Of a DNA stretch of 64,000 nucleotides, positions 56,501-64,000 are shown one piece after another. Each line of letters opens with the position of its first letter. Positions within the stretch are counted from its first letter, which is position 1. The notes below the pieces were generated by a model. It saw nothing but the letters and a program-made list of their open reading frames with translations. It was not told the DNA's origin and did no database searches. This DNA comes from a bacterium (lineage in GTDB: Bacteria > Planctomycetota > Planctomycetia > Kolteriales > Kolteriaceae). Position numbers and translations under genes: made by a program. The stretch spans positions 1-64,000 of the forward strand of contig JAIELF010000056.1 in assembly GCA_019753235.1 (NCBI GenBank). The letters run 5' to 3'.

Positions 56501-57568
56501 CTCGCCATCATCCAACCTGATGAAGGGAGGCTCCCACAAGGTATCGGCCGGTGTCCCTTCTGCTGGGGGAGCAAACTCTCCCGCAAAATCGAGCACCACG
56601 CGGTCGGTCGACATTCCCGATGGAACGAACAGCCATTTCGATTGATCGGAGTCGCGAGAAATGAGCGTCCAATCTCCAGGCTGATCCACCTTCGGCCGAA
56701 GCTCGCCTTCGGGCACGCGAATCGTCAAGCGGATACCGTTCTCACTCGACCCGATTCTGGTGATCTCCATCCGAGCGCGAACATCGATACGAGTAGGAGT
56801 GACCGTCGACTCAATCCGTGCGATTCCCGAGGTGACCGCAACCGCCGAGGAACGACTCTCGGCGGACGTCAACGAGAAAGCCAGCGTTCCTGTCGAATCG
56901 GGAAGCAACAAATGCTCTCGGGCGGAGATCGCCGAGACAACCCCGGGCGACATCAACGACCAGTTCGGCGGTATCGTCAACTCGAGGGAATGGAGCGAAT
57001 TGGTGGGGAGTCGGAGACGAAAATCGAAGCCATTGCGACGCCGGGCTCCTTGTTGTTCCCAGCCAATCTCGAGCCCTTGGGCCAGCGGCGAGGAGGGAAC
57101 AATCACCAAGGCAGACTGCTCCGTCGCGCCCCAAACCGTCGGCGTCAAGCTATCGGCCGGCACCGATTGAACACTTCTTACCAACAGGTTCCATGGATGA
57201 AATGCGATCCGCGGTCCGGTGGAAGAAGGGACGACCCAGGTGCTTGTTCCCTTCAACAATCCAGAGATAGGATCGATCGACGCCCGGAGTCTCCCTTCGA
57301 CAGGTTGGCGTTCCTGACCTTGCCGGCGAGAGTGGCGATACCTTTCCAGCAGATCGGCAAAAGTGGTGGGCGACATCGATTGCGCCTGCCCAGGCAAGTA
57401 TCTCCGAATCTGATCCACGAGATTCTCGTCAGGAATCTGAATCGCCTGAATGGCAAGGCGATTTTCGGGTGTCCCCATGGGCAGCATCGGTGCAACAGCC
57501 GATTTTGCTGCCGGCCCCGCGGGTGGGTCGGCAGTCAACATCGCCAGCGTCAGACACCACCCTATCAT
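50555..57568 (-). CDS. Giant two-module secreted/membrane protein
   Basis: From ATG 57568 (GGAAAG upstream; a TTG at 57589 is the other choice) the product has 2337 residues. It begins with a signal peptide (MIGWCLTLAMLTADPPAG). A beta-rich ectodomain of about 1100 residues ends in three membrane helices (about 1120-1190, VGVIVALALTFLFGRHWNI then LIGALLASLVVASVGSWA). Residue 1217 starts MLTTLLGILMSPLSMASGAE, which looks like a second signal peptide. A second beta-rich half (about 1240-2240) ends in three more helices near 2244-2315. No catalytic motif was seen. It is probably a fusion of two genes like the neighbour at 57.6 kb. Family unknown. Confidence 0.8.
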   Translation of the reverse strand: MIGWCLTLAMLTADPPAGPAAKSAVAPMLPMGTPENRLAIQAIQIPDENLVDQIRRYLPGQAQSMSPTTFADLLERYRHSRRQGQERQPVEGRLRASIDPISGLLKGTSTWVVPSSTGPRIAFHPWNLLVRSVQSVPADSLTPTVWGATEQSALVIVPSSPLAQGLEIGWEQQGARRRNGFDFRLRLPTNSLHSLELTIPPNWSLMSPGVVSAISAREHLLLPDSTGTLAFSLTSAESRSSAVAVTSGIARIESTVTPTRIDVRARMEITRIGSSENGIRLTIRVPEGELRPKVDQPGDWTLISRDSDQSKWLFVPSGMSTDRVVLDFAGEFAPPAEGTPADTLWEPPFIRLDDGELLSEEIIFVVPTAYRLARLSPGSFRFEATSTDEAGSLRFAFRGMDRSKRPSMEVIRRRTPMLAQGGMKLDLSANPPRVTGTFELTLDEGQRDSIEAELPAQWRLVSAKLDGATTLTSVRTDVRQDGGQVAFLPLPRMLTPAAPATLEIVAEREGLASPAAAEESLVLPEIRLMDAHVRSTQEYRLLLDPQFPVSLDQLPAPRQTSTDPASPSKPQYVFDFLSPLPATSITLLPALPRFRASLDHQIRWRQSDWRQEWSLDLDIQQGSLETLHLVSPRPLPENLTWRTFESENAVVEFERFPEVLASENPSLLQPRGDQAPDEEPEPGANPKVEREHHYQLRLAFPVRKSIRLQTEWNDTGESIEPPLLRLPDAEDFSAQVQIESRTGRVVDVQSRGLVSTNPFQGDDDAETLVVWKGQYDPLERQASLRLSVQDDKVSLAPRRGRAIVRCVSRLEEESVVHSIEIVMENQHVSPLQVRLPDGAYVWQVMLDGASLQPGQRGGILQIASTLEPGVHSCRLVFSSPLKRFWGLLHVALPTPLEEWDLISSTWMIDRDSGAYLLADRSLKLMSVLQTIERGPANHLVSLTDSPASRETLLRFQNAFTDLPEPVRTSTPDVLRELARTLVPGATLAVSRRSIASRPADTGSAELLGDWLSARGIWIGALDSSAIITKRSPSFLGGEMRRNWNWERWSQQILSEVRANGSSDDQQFLAAVPEPASLLAMPLHDIETGATRQVSWSYVVSGPSQGLAYDVLLVPSDLLTRLSRVGVIVALALTFLFGRHWNIAAHRRFLIGALLASLVVASVGSWAHHLFSVPLWTAVASSVGLLLLRMFRPTVHQPNVGPSPDNSSSGFPAFRSGMLTTLLGILMSPLSMASGAEPGDDRVLIPVSPTGEVKQVIVSDDLARRLQQAGPSPDRVLIERSEYRGEPTVAGKYRWKAVFVGSALMETEQRRVTLALAGIEPLRLVINGKEVEDYHPAGPQTSIDFILPAEQGSSSTSFRAEVEFDSPVVGRAGERSLQFRVPPASVTDVRVGMDQEVILDEASRAEGWQATTIDGKHILARESGATEQVSVRWRVAGEGPPASSPIDFESIRLLKVAGSSVEMSIILRLTVSPDRHEVVIPISDRFVLRELEGEGIRDWHLELLGQKQRVIHVEIEPGQKIRQVSIRGEVAIDPAGPFVMPAIRVEESGRESGVLGLVTGPDWEASIVDRQACRPTTESDFLATWSRLSREVPPASVKETLRVERMESQPPVAVTIELRPRQGKWSIEQDINARLEPVWKTTLIEAKIRAKKSDLPLGPLVLELPAEARVIRVGGPSVKDWIEQGDELEIFLRDSKNESTKEPAIVELTIHLPWDLSSRRAVGRTTRSLAPLRWRQADSPITRWQVSTASGWELAMSDSSATDPVTRGSASINKQVIGTDPIAIQIAPEARELSAETLTRVTIRDRQTVIEGIIQLHVDRGTIGKLEFRSKGGLRNLQWESDQSIPPTAEERGGERVWVHRAGRSVAGDMTLRWRTSKLDDASGTTIPRIILDVPARVREWVSVVNLTGRKIDLQSPGLLANPLPPIFSTLVSGVLGTALPNAQSFLAESKDWQLSFSLDKQKSASPSFLVTWSDHDLLVGEQGSIRGRSVWQIIDQSEGIIEIQTPTNLQCDMISFDENPLTAVERNARGLRLPVFLKGRSQRLVLEWSMTPLKSGDELALPTVLSSAPHPGILRVRHSSASSLLIAPRDGINKIDWLVDRLSHVVEDVTARSRRPFRPSDRLSMLQDLALTRDGQNVLRSLIRANSSSPGKENSESSSADQPLADRATELMRQRDLLEASLRGKGPADGPEVTVPESFLLWQASETVPTTDVHYGRFNGSTISLPVASQTRIEARLLTTNEWVRIAVSAMTLVLVLVYRLWTSMRLYWPAPMVTAAVAWIFFADSPAIGVGLLIIATLGAVRAVSRWLESSVVDYVSTVLIRPERVADSTVARSKP

Positions 57569-57635
57569 CAGATCACTTTCCGATTGCAAAGAACTTGGCC
57601 GAGCTTGTCACCATGTTGTCGATGGCCTGTCGGTA

Positions 57636-60600
57636 TCAGGACTTCTCGCGTCGAGCTCCTCGGCTGGTGATTCGCGTTTTCGGTTCAAGTTGCCGCAAGA
57701 TGGAGGAGCCCATTGCTTGGCCTTGCCGGCCGGTGCGCTTAGCGCCAATCACGGGTTGCCGTTGCCGTCGCATCACCATCCATGCATGCACGAGGGCCGC
57801 CAGCAAACCGAGCCCCAAACCCCAGCGAGCCCCCATCCATAACCACGTGAGCATTTCTGGAACGACCGCCATCAGCGCGGTCAAGAGAAGCAATGCCACG
57901 AGGAGAACGCGGACCTGGTACGCCAACGAAAGCCGAGAAACCGCCAACACGAAGACCAGACAGCTTCCCGAACAGGCGAGGATCCAAAAGGGTTCGCGAA
58001 CCGTGATGAGTCGAATCGAAGAATCGCGATTGAAGAGAGAGAACCTCCAGATGCGAGGCGCGACGACCTCGCGCGATTGTTCCGTCCACGAGACATCGTA
58101 GCCAGCCTCGTTCATCCATTTCAGATCGTCGGGCTCAATCCCCAAAACGCCATCATCCCCTTGCGTCAGTCCAAGCCACGCCAAGGTTGTTGAAGGACCT
58201 GCCGATCCCCAGCGAAACAAAAGTCGATCTTCCATCATGCGAAAGCTCCACCGGACCATCTCGATGGCCGCATCATCGAGAATCACCGGCGACTGAATCT
58301 GTTCGAAAGCGACGGCGCCGCGTCGAACGGCATCGGGAAAGTCATAATCGAGTTCGACCGTGGTCGGAGCATCGACCGCGGGCAAGCGGACCTGAACCAC
58401 CTGCTCGCCGGCGGGAGTTTCCTCGACGGGCTGACCATCCACAAATGCGTTCAGCCGACGAGCGCCGGCCGGCAACCGAATGCTAATATCGCGAGCCCGA
58501 TGCTTGGCGATCAACCAACGCTTCCGCGCCCATCGGCTCCCCTCGGGCGTCACGACCTCTTCGATCGTGACGCGCGGGATGACGAGCGTCGCTAAGAGTG
58601 CCGTCGGCTCAAACTGGATCGACAGCTCTTCGGGCATCGCCAAGATATCGGCCGGTCGAATCTCTGCCACCGCTCGCCTGCCCGACTCAACGACTCGGCT
58701 CGGGGCAGGAACAGTTCCAACCCAACCATTGCCCACTGATGCCCGCAGGCCCCGCTCGGTGTAGATGCGCCCGGTCCATGACTCGATGGTGGTTCCGCGG
58801 GGGAGTATCAACGGAACCGCGATGGGGAAGGATTCGTTTGCTGATAGTCCGACGCGATAATCAAACTGTATCTCGCACGAACTGCTCGGATTGCGCAGTC
58901 GAAGCGGAACGACCGCACCTGGCTCGAGTCGGACGTTCTCCACCAAAAAGTCGCTGCTCACCTGAACGCCGGGCAACTTGGAAGGGACCGAGACGGATAC
59001 TTCATCAAATGGCGCGTATTGAGCACGAAACCGAATGATGGTCCGAACTTCTAGATCTTTGTCGGTCCTGGCCAAGAGACATTCGACGCTCGCATCAACG
59101 GTTGCCGGCAACGATTCAACGCGGAAGGCCAGACGTGCCTGGCCCGGCTGTCGGCGGAAAAACCAGTACGCCGGCGGATCTCCGGAATCCCCATCCGGGA
59201 TCGGTTCGCGACGAAGGTACTCGGTGCCGGCATCATCGAGAACTAGTCGAAGGCCCGGCTCGACACGAACGGTCATCGCCCCCTGCACAAATCGATCGGA
59301 CTCAAGAGCAGGCAGCGACACATGATTCACGCCGGGCGTTTCGATCGGCATCTCTCCTCGAAGCGTCACTTCGACTTCTTTGTCTTCGACGACCTCGGCA
59401 AGCACCGCGCGCACCTGTCGCGTGGGAGACTCTTGATCAATCTCAAGCTCTTCCAAGCGGAACAAGTCAGCTGGAACCATTTCGATGTTCCGCATGGTGC
59501 GAGGAACAAGGAATACAAACGAGTCCGCTTGTGCCCCGCGCACGCTCATGACAAATCGGGTTGCCAAGAGGGCCTCTTTTCCGATCGTGAGCTCACTGTC
59601 GGCCGTCGCGGATAATACGGGTCGAGCAGGCTCGGCAATTGCCAAAACCGAAGCTCCACTGCCCAGCAGGCGAAAGACCTGTCGAGGGGACGACTCGGTG
59701 AACTCTCCCCCAAGCTCCGAGAGGTTTACCCGCCGGGCCGACGAGCCTGGTCGAATACGAACCCACAAATTAGGTGACCATCCCATCATGATCAACGAGT
59801 TCGTTACCGGGCTTGCCATCCATTCCACCGGAAGCAATTCCATTCCCGCGTCGCCTAGCACCGTGGGACGCTGGGTTGTCACCTTGATCTTCATCGGTCC
59901 CGTCAATGGCCGAGCCAGGCGAAAGAGACACTCCCGTTTTCCATCGACATCGCTCCAGATCAGATCGTGCGCGAGCGGTTGATCATTCTGCGTCGGGAAT
60001 ATCTGCACGTTCTGATCATCTGCTGGAAATCGAAGCGTCCCCTCCACGAGTTCGCTGGCCGACCCTATCTCGATAGTCGATTCCATCGTTGTTGTTTTCG
60101 GCTCGATCCGAACCTGCGTCAGCGTGCGAACACTCTGCGCAAGAACACTCAGCGGTCGATCGATTCCACGCCGCCAGGCGATGGCCAAAGGCTCGCCCGG
60201 TACGATGGTGAGATCTGCGCTCTTGTGATCGGCCGAGAGCGCGACGTCCTTCCCCGAGGAGAGTTGCCGAACAAAAGCGAGTTCATCCGAACTAACGACC
60301 TTGCCCCGCATGACAGGCGACGCGGGAAGGGAGAGTTTGAGATTCCACTCCGAAGGGAGTCTTGAAACATCGACTAAGAACTCAATCTCGATTTCGTAGT
60401 TGCCGGCACGATCGAAGCGAACCTCGTAACCGGCGGCCGATCGGCGAACGGCGGGAATCCAGTCCTGACTTTTTTTCACACCCCCGAGCTCGGCGGACGC
60501 GGTGATCCACTCTCGGGCTCGCACTTGTTTGAGAACCGCCTCGCCGAGTGAGATCGTTCCCCAGGTCGCTCGATTTCCCTCGGTACGAAAGCTCATCGTG

Positions 60601-61055
60601 GCCCGACCGTGCACGGGGTCAGAACCAAGATCCAGTTCCAGGTCAACACTCGTGACGCTGGCAGCGCCGCTGTGTCCAAGCCTCTTCGCGACTTCTTGAT
60701 CAAGCCACGCATCCAGCGACTGAAGAGGAAGAATGGCCGTCCCATCCGCGCCGACTTGATTACCTGCACCGGGCGGAACCACAATCACATACGGAAAGAA
60801 CTCAAGATCCTTCAGAACCTTTTCGACGATACCGCTGGCGGACGCCGACGGAAGGGGCGCGCTTGTGGGAGGACCCGGCGCGGCCGGAGCCGGAACGCTG
60901 TCGGTCGGTCCCTTTCCATCGGGAGTAGACTGTGCCGATAGAGCGGGCGCTCCGCAAAGGGCGAGCATCAAAACCCAAAGCCCCAGGGGATTCGCCCGAG
61001 CGAAGCCGGCATGCTCAACCTTTTGTGCCGGTCCGATCAAACTCTTTCTCCTCAC
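57636..61055 (-). CDS. Large secreted/membrane-anchored protein, single-module relative of the giant
   Basis: The 1139-residue product starts at GTG 61055. A signal peptide (LGLWVLMLALCGAPALSAQ, 24-42) is followed by a Pro/Ser-rich segment, then a beta-rich ectodomain with short sandwich-type repeats to about residue 1020. Three membrane helices come next (about 1022-1100; ILACSGSCLVFVLAVSRLSL, VLLVALLLLTALMAVVPEML, LGLGLLAALVHAWMVM) and a basic, cytoplasmic tail. Each module of the giant downstream gene has the same order. The genes are 46-67 bp apart and likely one transcript. No enzyme motif is visible. A role as a surface scaffold is speculation. Confidence 0.8.
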   Translation of the reverse strand: MRRKSLIGPAQKVEHAGFARANPLGLWVLMLALCGAPALSAQSTPDGKGPTDSVPAPAAPGPPTSAPLPSASASGIVEKVLKDLEFFPYVIVVPPGAGNQVGADGTAILPLQSLDAWLDQEVAKRLGHSGAASVTSVDLELDLGSDPVHGRATMSFRTEGNRATWGTISLGEAVLKQVRAREWITASAELGGVKKSQDWIPAVRRSAAGYEVRFDRAGNYEIEIEFLVDVSRLPSEWNLKLSLPASPVMRGKVVSSDELAFVRQLSSGKDVALSADHKSADLTIVPGEPLAIAWRRGIDRPLSVLAQSVRTLTQVRIEPKTTTMESTIEIGSASELVEGTLRFPADDQNVQIFPTQNDQPLAHDLIWSDVDGKRECLFRLARPLTGPMKIKVTTQRPTVLGDAGMELLPVEWMASPVTNSLIMMGWSPNLWVRIRPGSSARRVNLSELGGEFTESSPRQVFRLLGSGASVLAIAEPARPVLSATADSELTIGKEALLATRFVMSVRGAQADSFVFLVPRTMRNIEMVPADLFRLEELEIDQESPTRQVRAVLAEVVEDKEVEVTLRGEMPIETPGVNHVSLPALESDRFVQGAMTVRVEPGLRLVLDDAGTEYLRREPIPDGDSGDPPAYWFFRRQPGQARLAFRVESLPATVDASVECLLARTDKDLEVRTIIRFRAQYAPFDEVSVSVPSKLPGVQVSSDFLVENVRLEPGAVVPLRLRNPSSSCEIQFDYRVGLSANESFPIAVPLILPRGTTIESWTGRIYTERGLRASVGNGWVGTVPAPSRVVESGRRAVAEIRPADILAMPEELSIQFEPTALLATLVIPRVTIEEVVTPEGSRWARKRWLIAKHRARDISIRLPAGARRLNAFVDGQPVEETPAGEQVVQVRLPAVDAPTTVELDYDFPDAVRRGAVAFEQIQSPVILDDAAIEMVRWSFRMMEDRLLFRWGSAGPSTTLAWLGLTQGDDGVLGIEPDDLKWMNEAGYDVSWTEQSREVVAPRIWRFSLFNRDSSIRLITVREPFWILACSGSCLVFVLAVSRLSLAYQVRVLLVALLLLTALMAVVPEMLTWLWMGARWGLGLGLLAALVHAWMVMRRQRQPVIGAKRTGRQGQAMGSSILRQLEPKTRITSRGARREKS

Positions 61056-61234
61056 TGGGCGGCCGAGGCCTACGGTGCTCTCTGGAAGATTAGCCCGGTC
61101 GCCGACCGACTGCTATCGAAATGAAAAACGACAGCGTAGACGCTGATATCCTCTACGGCTGCCGGCCGCAGAAAGACCACGGCCTGCCGAGCTCGTCTGG
61201 ACTCTTCAAGCGTACCTTCGGACCGGCGTTCCGG

Positions 61235-62023
61235 TCAGGTTTCGGCCGATAGTTCGCGAGCGACTTCTTCATGGAGCAACCCGTTGGTCGCCAGGAGACT
61301 CCGATTGTAAAGATCGTACCGGTCCGAACCGAAGTTGGTGACCTTCCCCCCCGCCTCCTGAACGAGGAGCACGCCCGCGGCCACATCCCAAGGTTGAATG
61401 ATGTGTGAGTAAAAACCGTCGCTTCGGCCCGCGGCAACGTACGCCATACTGAGAGCGGCCGAGCCCATTCGTCGAACCGATCGAGTCCGCGCGGTCATCC
61501 GAACCATCCCGCTAATCGTTTCAGGATGATGGGCGGGGACCGCCGGCAGTCCAACACAAATCAGCCCTTCGGCGAGTCTCGGCGAGGAACTGACCTGTAA
61601 ACGATTTCCGTTGCAGGCAGAACCTTGGCCTTTGACCGCCAGAAAAGTCTCTTTCTTCGACGGATCAAAAATCACGCCGACAACGATCTCGCCCGCGACT
61701 TCGAGCGCGATCGACGTGCCGAAAAACGGGAAGCCGTGAACGAAATTGGTTGTTCCATCGATCGGGTCGACAATCCATCGCCTGGCCGATCGAAGCTTGG
61801 CGACGTCGGTGGCATCTTCCTCGCCCAGAAAGTCGTCGTCAGGAAATCGCCGGGCAATGGTCTCTTTAATGGCCACCTGGACGGCGAGATCGGCCTCGGT
61901 GACCAGGTCATTTTGACCTTTCGACCGGGTCGTGAAGCGACCCATCCATCCGGTCATGACTTCGCCAGCACGTCGGGCCGCCTGCAACGCGGTCTCTCGT
62001 TCCGATTCCCATGTCGATTTCAC
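61235..62023 (-). CDS. suhB: Inositol-1-monophosphatase family phosphatase
   Basis: The 262-residue protein has FLGEED (metal-binding Glu 68/69), WIVDPIDGTTNFVHGFP (D86 and D89, the IMPase signature) and QPWDVAAGVLLVQEAGG near 210, the second signature with its Asp. Such enzymes dephosphorylate inositol monophosphate; SuhB relatives also act on other sugar phosphates and in rRNA biogenesis. Length equals the family's. The stop TGA lies inside a hairpin (GACCGG-AACG-CCGGTC on the minus strand, 61221-61236) without a T-run. It is divergent from mqnD with 130 bp between. Confidence 0.92.
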   Translation of the reverse strand: MKSTWESERETALQAARRAGEVMTGWMGRFTTRSKGQNDLVTEADLAVQVAIKETIARRFPDDDFLGEEDATDVAKLRSARRWIVDPIDGTTNFVHGFPFFGTSIALEVAGEIVVGVIFDPSKKETFLAVKGQGSACNGNRLQVSSSPRLAEGLICVGLPAVPAHHPETISGMVRMTARTRSVRRMGSAALSMAYVAAGRSDGFYSHIIQPWDVAAGVLLVQEAGGKVTNFGSDRYDLYNRSLLATNGLLHEEVARELSAET

Positions 62024-62153
62024 GATTCCTGCTCTCTTTATCTCAGGCTACTACGATACCCCAGGCGATCGGAACAATTGCCCCTTCGGGAGCCGGTTTC
62101 GGCATGAGATCATGCTCAAAGCCCGCCCCAGCGTTATAGCGAGGAAAAGTTAG

Positions 62154-63005
62154 GTGGAAAAAAAGAGGATACGTGTCGGCCATAGCCCCGATCCCGACGA
62201 CGCTTTTATGTTTTACGCCCTGACCTTTGGTCGCCTCGATACCGGCCCCTACGAATTCGTTCATCAACTCGAGGATATCGAGACGCTTAATCGCCGAGCG
62301 CTCGAAGGTGAACTCGAAGTCTCCGCCGTCAGCATTCACGCCTACGCGAAGCTGACCGACCGCTATGCCCTGTTGCCCACTGGATCGAGCATGGGGGACC
62401 AGTACGGCCCCATGATCGTCGCGAGAGAGAACTTCTCCCGCGAGGAACTCCCGCATCGGCACCTGGCGGTCCCCGGCACGCTCACGACGGCGTTCTTGTC
62501 GGCATCGCTTTACAGTCCGGGCCCATTGCGATACACCGTTGTTCCTTTCGATGAGATTCTCCATCGCGTCGAGGCAGGCGAGTTCGATGCCGGGCTCATC
62601 ATCCACGAGGGTCAGCTCACCTTCGCTCAACAAGGCCTCTCGCTCCACGTCGACCTGGGTGTTTGGTGGCAAGAAGAAACGGGTCTTCCGCTGCCTCTGG
62701 GGGGAAACGTGATTCGCAAAGATCTCGGACCCAAAGCAATGTCCGAGATCAGTCGAATGATTCGTCAAAGCATTCGCTACGCTCTGGAACATCGCGATGA
62801 AGCTCTCGACTACGCTCTCAAGTATGCTCGCGATATGGAGCGGGATCTCGCCGGTCGATTCGTCGATATGTACGTCAACCATTGGACGCTCGACTACGGC
62901 CAGCGCGGTCGCGACGCCATTCGAATGCTTCTCGATCGGGGTGTCCAAGCGAATATCATTCCCGGTCCGATTCAGATCGAGTTCGTCGAGGATGACCAGA
63001 GTTAG
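62154..63005 (+). CDS. mqnD: 1,4-dihydroxy-6-naphthoate synthase MqnD
   Basis: The 283-residue protein has an MqnD N-terminus, VGHSPDPDDAFMFYALTFG, then EDIETLNRRALEGELEVSAVS, SSMGDQYGPMIVAREN and FDAGLIIHEGQLTFAQQGL; these are the periplasmic-binding-protein-like fold used in MqnA/MqnD, with the His in HEGQ the catalytic base. It opens cyclic de-hypoxanthine futalosine to 1,4-dihydroxy-6-naphthoate for menaquinone. Start is GTG 62154 with GAGG 9 nt upstream. No other mqn gene is in the window. Downstream a glycosyltransferase starts 105 bp later. Confidence 0.93.
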   Translation: MEKKRIRVGHSPDPDDAFMFYALTFGRLDTGPYEFVHQLEDIETLNRRALEGELEVSAVSIHAYAKLTDRYALLPTGSSMGDQYGPMIVARENFSREELPHRHLAVPGTLTTAFLSASLYSPGPLRYTVVPFDEILHRVEAGEFDAGLIIHEGQLTFAQQGLSLHVDLGVWWQEETGLPLPLGGNVIRKDLGPKAMSEISRMIRQSIRYALEHRDEALDYALKYARDMERDLAGRFVDMYVNHWTLDYGQRGRDAIRMLLDRGVQANIIPGPIQIEFVEDDQS

Positions 63006-63109
63006 ATCTCGACATCCTCGCGATCGACCCTTATCGCGCAGGACCAGAGAATAACCATGATGGGCTGCCGACCTGGTACTTCGTCCCCTGGGACCGTTGG
63101 GTGAACGTG

Positions 63110-64000
63110 ATGAGTAAAGACTCGGCAGTCTCGTCCCCGCCTCGCGTTTGGTTGATCGCCAGCACGTTCGAGCCGCGCGGCAGTTCCCTTTACACTTTGC
63201 GACTCGCGAGTCATTTATCGGCTCTCGGTTGGGAAGTGCAAATCATCTGTGAAAATGACGAGTATTTGCCGCCGCGCTTGAAGACCGCTTGGCCGATCCA
63301 CGCGATTCCACGGCTACGAAGCCCACTGCTGGGAGCGGGGCCGCTTCTTCGGCTCGCGCAGAGAACGGCACATCCCCCCGATATCATTCATTCGCAGACA
63401 CTCGGGATCGAGCGGATCGGCGATCTGCTGGCGGAAGAGTTTGATCGGCCTCACCTGTTGACGGCGCATCATCTTCCAGAGGAGGTCGGCACCCTGGATG
63501 TCACCCCCGAAGATCTCTCGGCCATCATTGCCGTGAGCCCCAGCATTGAACAGGGTCTCGTTCAACGAATGTCGGTCCCGACCGAGCTCATTCGGATGAT
63601 ACCCAGCGGCGTAGAGATTTCTTCCCATCCGAAGATCCCCATGCCGCGCGATAAAGAGAGGGTTCCGATCGTTGGGACGGCCAGCGTTCTCGAACCATCG
63701 AAAGGTGTCATGTACTTTTTGATGGCTGCCGACCTGATCCTCTCGGCAGGGCAAGATGTGGAGTTTGTCGTCGCCGGCGGCGGACCGGAGGAAGAATTCC
63801 TTCGCCGGGCCGCCCGGCATATGGACATTGAACAGCGGGTCACCTTTGTGCCGAACGTCTCCTCCTTTGCCAAGATCATCGAGAACTACGATGTCTTTGT
63901 CGCGCCCAATATCGCGGAGGGGGTCGGCTCGATCGTGCTAGAAGCGATGTCTTTGGGCAAGCCCGTCGTCGTTACCCGAGCCGGTGGGACGGCAGATTTT
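63110..64000 (+). CDS. GT4-family glycosyltransferase, cut by the window end
   Basis: Only the first 297 codons are present. The start is ATG 63110, with GTG codons at 63101 and 63107 as alternatives. VWLIASTFEPRGSSLYTLRL is the GT-B N-terminal nucleotide loop; IIHSQTLG lies further on; VGTASVLEPSKGVMYFLMAA and VAPNIAEGVGSIVLEAMSLGKPVVVT include the donor-binding E-x7-E motif. The frame is open to the last base. In-frame sequence back to 62996 (including PTWYFVPWDRW) looks coding but has no usual start. The acceptor is unknown. It lies 105 bp after mqnD. Confidence 0.88.
   Translation, partial: MSKDSAVSSPPRVWLIASTFEPRGSSLYTLRLASHLSALGWEVQIICENDEYLPPRLKTAWPIHAIPRLRSPLLGAGPLLRLAQRTAHPPDIIHSQTLGIERIGDLLAEEFDRPHLLTAHHLPEEVGTLDVTPEDLSAIIAVSPSIEQGLVQRMSVPTELIRMIPSGVEISSHPKIPMPRDKERVPIVGTASVLEPSKGVMYFLMAADLILSAGQDVEFVVAGGGPEEEFLRRAARHMDIEQRVTFVPNVSSFAKIIENYDVFVAPNIAEGVGSIVLEAMSLGKPVVVTRAGGTADF

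Noticed and set aside
56642..57670. 342-codon plus-strand frame
   Set aside because: Antisense to the giant membrane protein; Arg/Pro-rich, no known domain.
62996..63100. Longer N-terminus for the last glycosyltransferase
   Set aside because: The in-frame sequence looks codon-like but has no ATG, GTG or TTG start before 63101.

Overview
The window looks like a chromosomal segment of a member of the Planctomycetota. The indicators are a PSCyt1/DUF1549-DUF1553 cytochrome gene followed by a DUF1501 gene, a CxPTR sulfatase, two secreted PQQ-type beta-propellers, very long pseudopilins, a MerR/B12-binding regulator, and very large signal-peptide plus membrane-anchor proteins, in DNA of moderately high GC. 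An LptD-like protein, a UDP-diacylglucosamine pyrophosphatase-like phosphoesterase and an MqnD homologue fit a diderm bacterium that makes menaquinone by the futalosine route. I saw no rRNA, tRNA, CRISPR array, transposase or phage gene. The genus cannot be named from the sequence alone.

Layout. (1) 0.2-15.7 kb, all on the minus strand: a type IV pilus / type II secretion locus. In transcription order it holds a second GspE/PilB-type ATPase, PilT, PilB, PilC and five proteins with a class III (prepilin) signal, four of them 422-732 residues long. The last gene ends inside a tandem array of 40-bp hairpin repeats. (2) 16-26.7 kb: a glycosyltransferase, a divergent orphan histidine kinase, an LptD-like outer-membrane protein, cardiolipin synthase, and a sulfatase plus kelch/LamG pair. 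(3) 26.9-33.9 kb: two PQQ-repeat proteins, a PfkB sugar kinase, a small cytochrome with a structured leader, and a metallophosphoesterase. (4) 34-38.3 kb: a CarH-like photoreceptor-type regulator tail-to-tail with a fasciclin/sigma-factor gene pair, followed by a membrane-anchored peroxiredoxin-like protein. (5) 38.4-42.8 kb: a four-gene minus-strand cluster of two class III aminotransferases and two class II aldolase-fold proteins, one of which has lost its metal ligands. (6) 43.1-49.6 kb: PSCyt1, DUF1501 and a DprE1-like oxidase. (7) 49.7-61.1 kb, minus strand: two giant secreted/membrane proteins and a PyrK-like reductase. (8) 61.2-64 kb: SuhB, MqnD and a glycosyltransferase cut by the window end.

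How the genes may work together. PilB, PilC, PilT and the pseudopilins form one assembly machine. Secretin, PilM-Q and prepilin peptidase are not here and must lie elsewhere. The CarH-like gene keeps the W-x9-EH signature of AdoB12 photoreceptors and sits beside a sigma-factor gene, as light-response loci do in other bacteria, so a light- or B12-controlled envelope/oxidative response is the best-supported regulatory hypothesis. The most novel-looking content is the aldolase/aminotransferase quartet and the 10.5-kb block of three repeated 'signal peptide, beta-rich ectodomain, three-helix anchor' modules. I could name no family for the latter.
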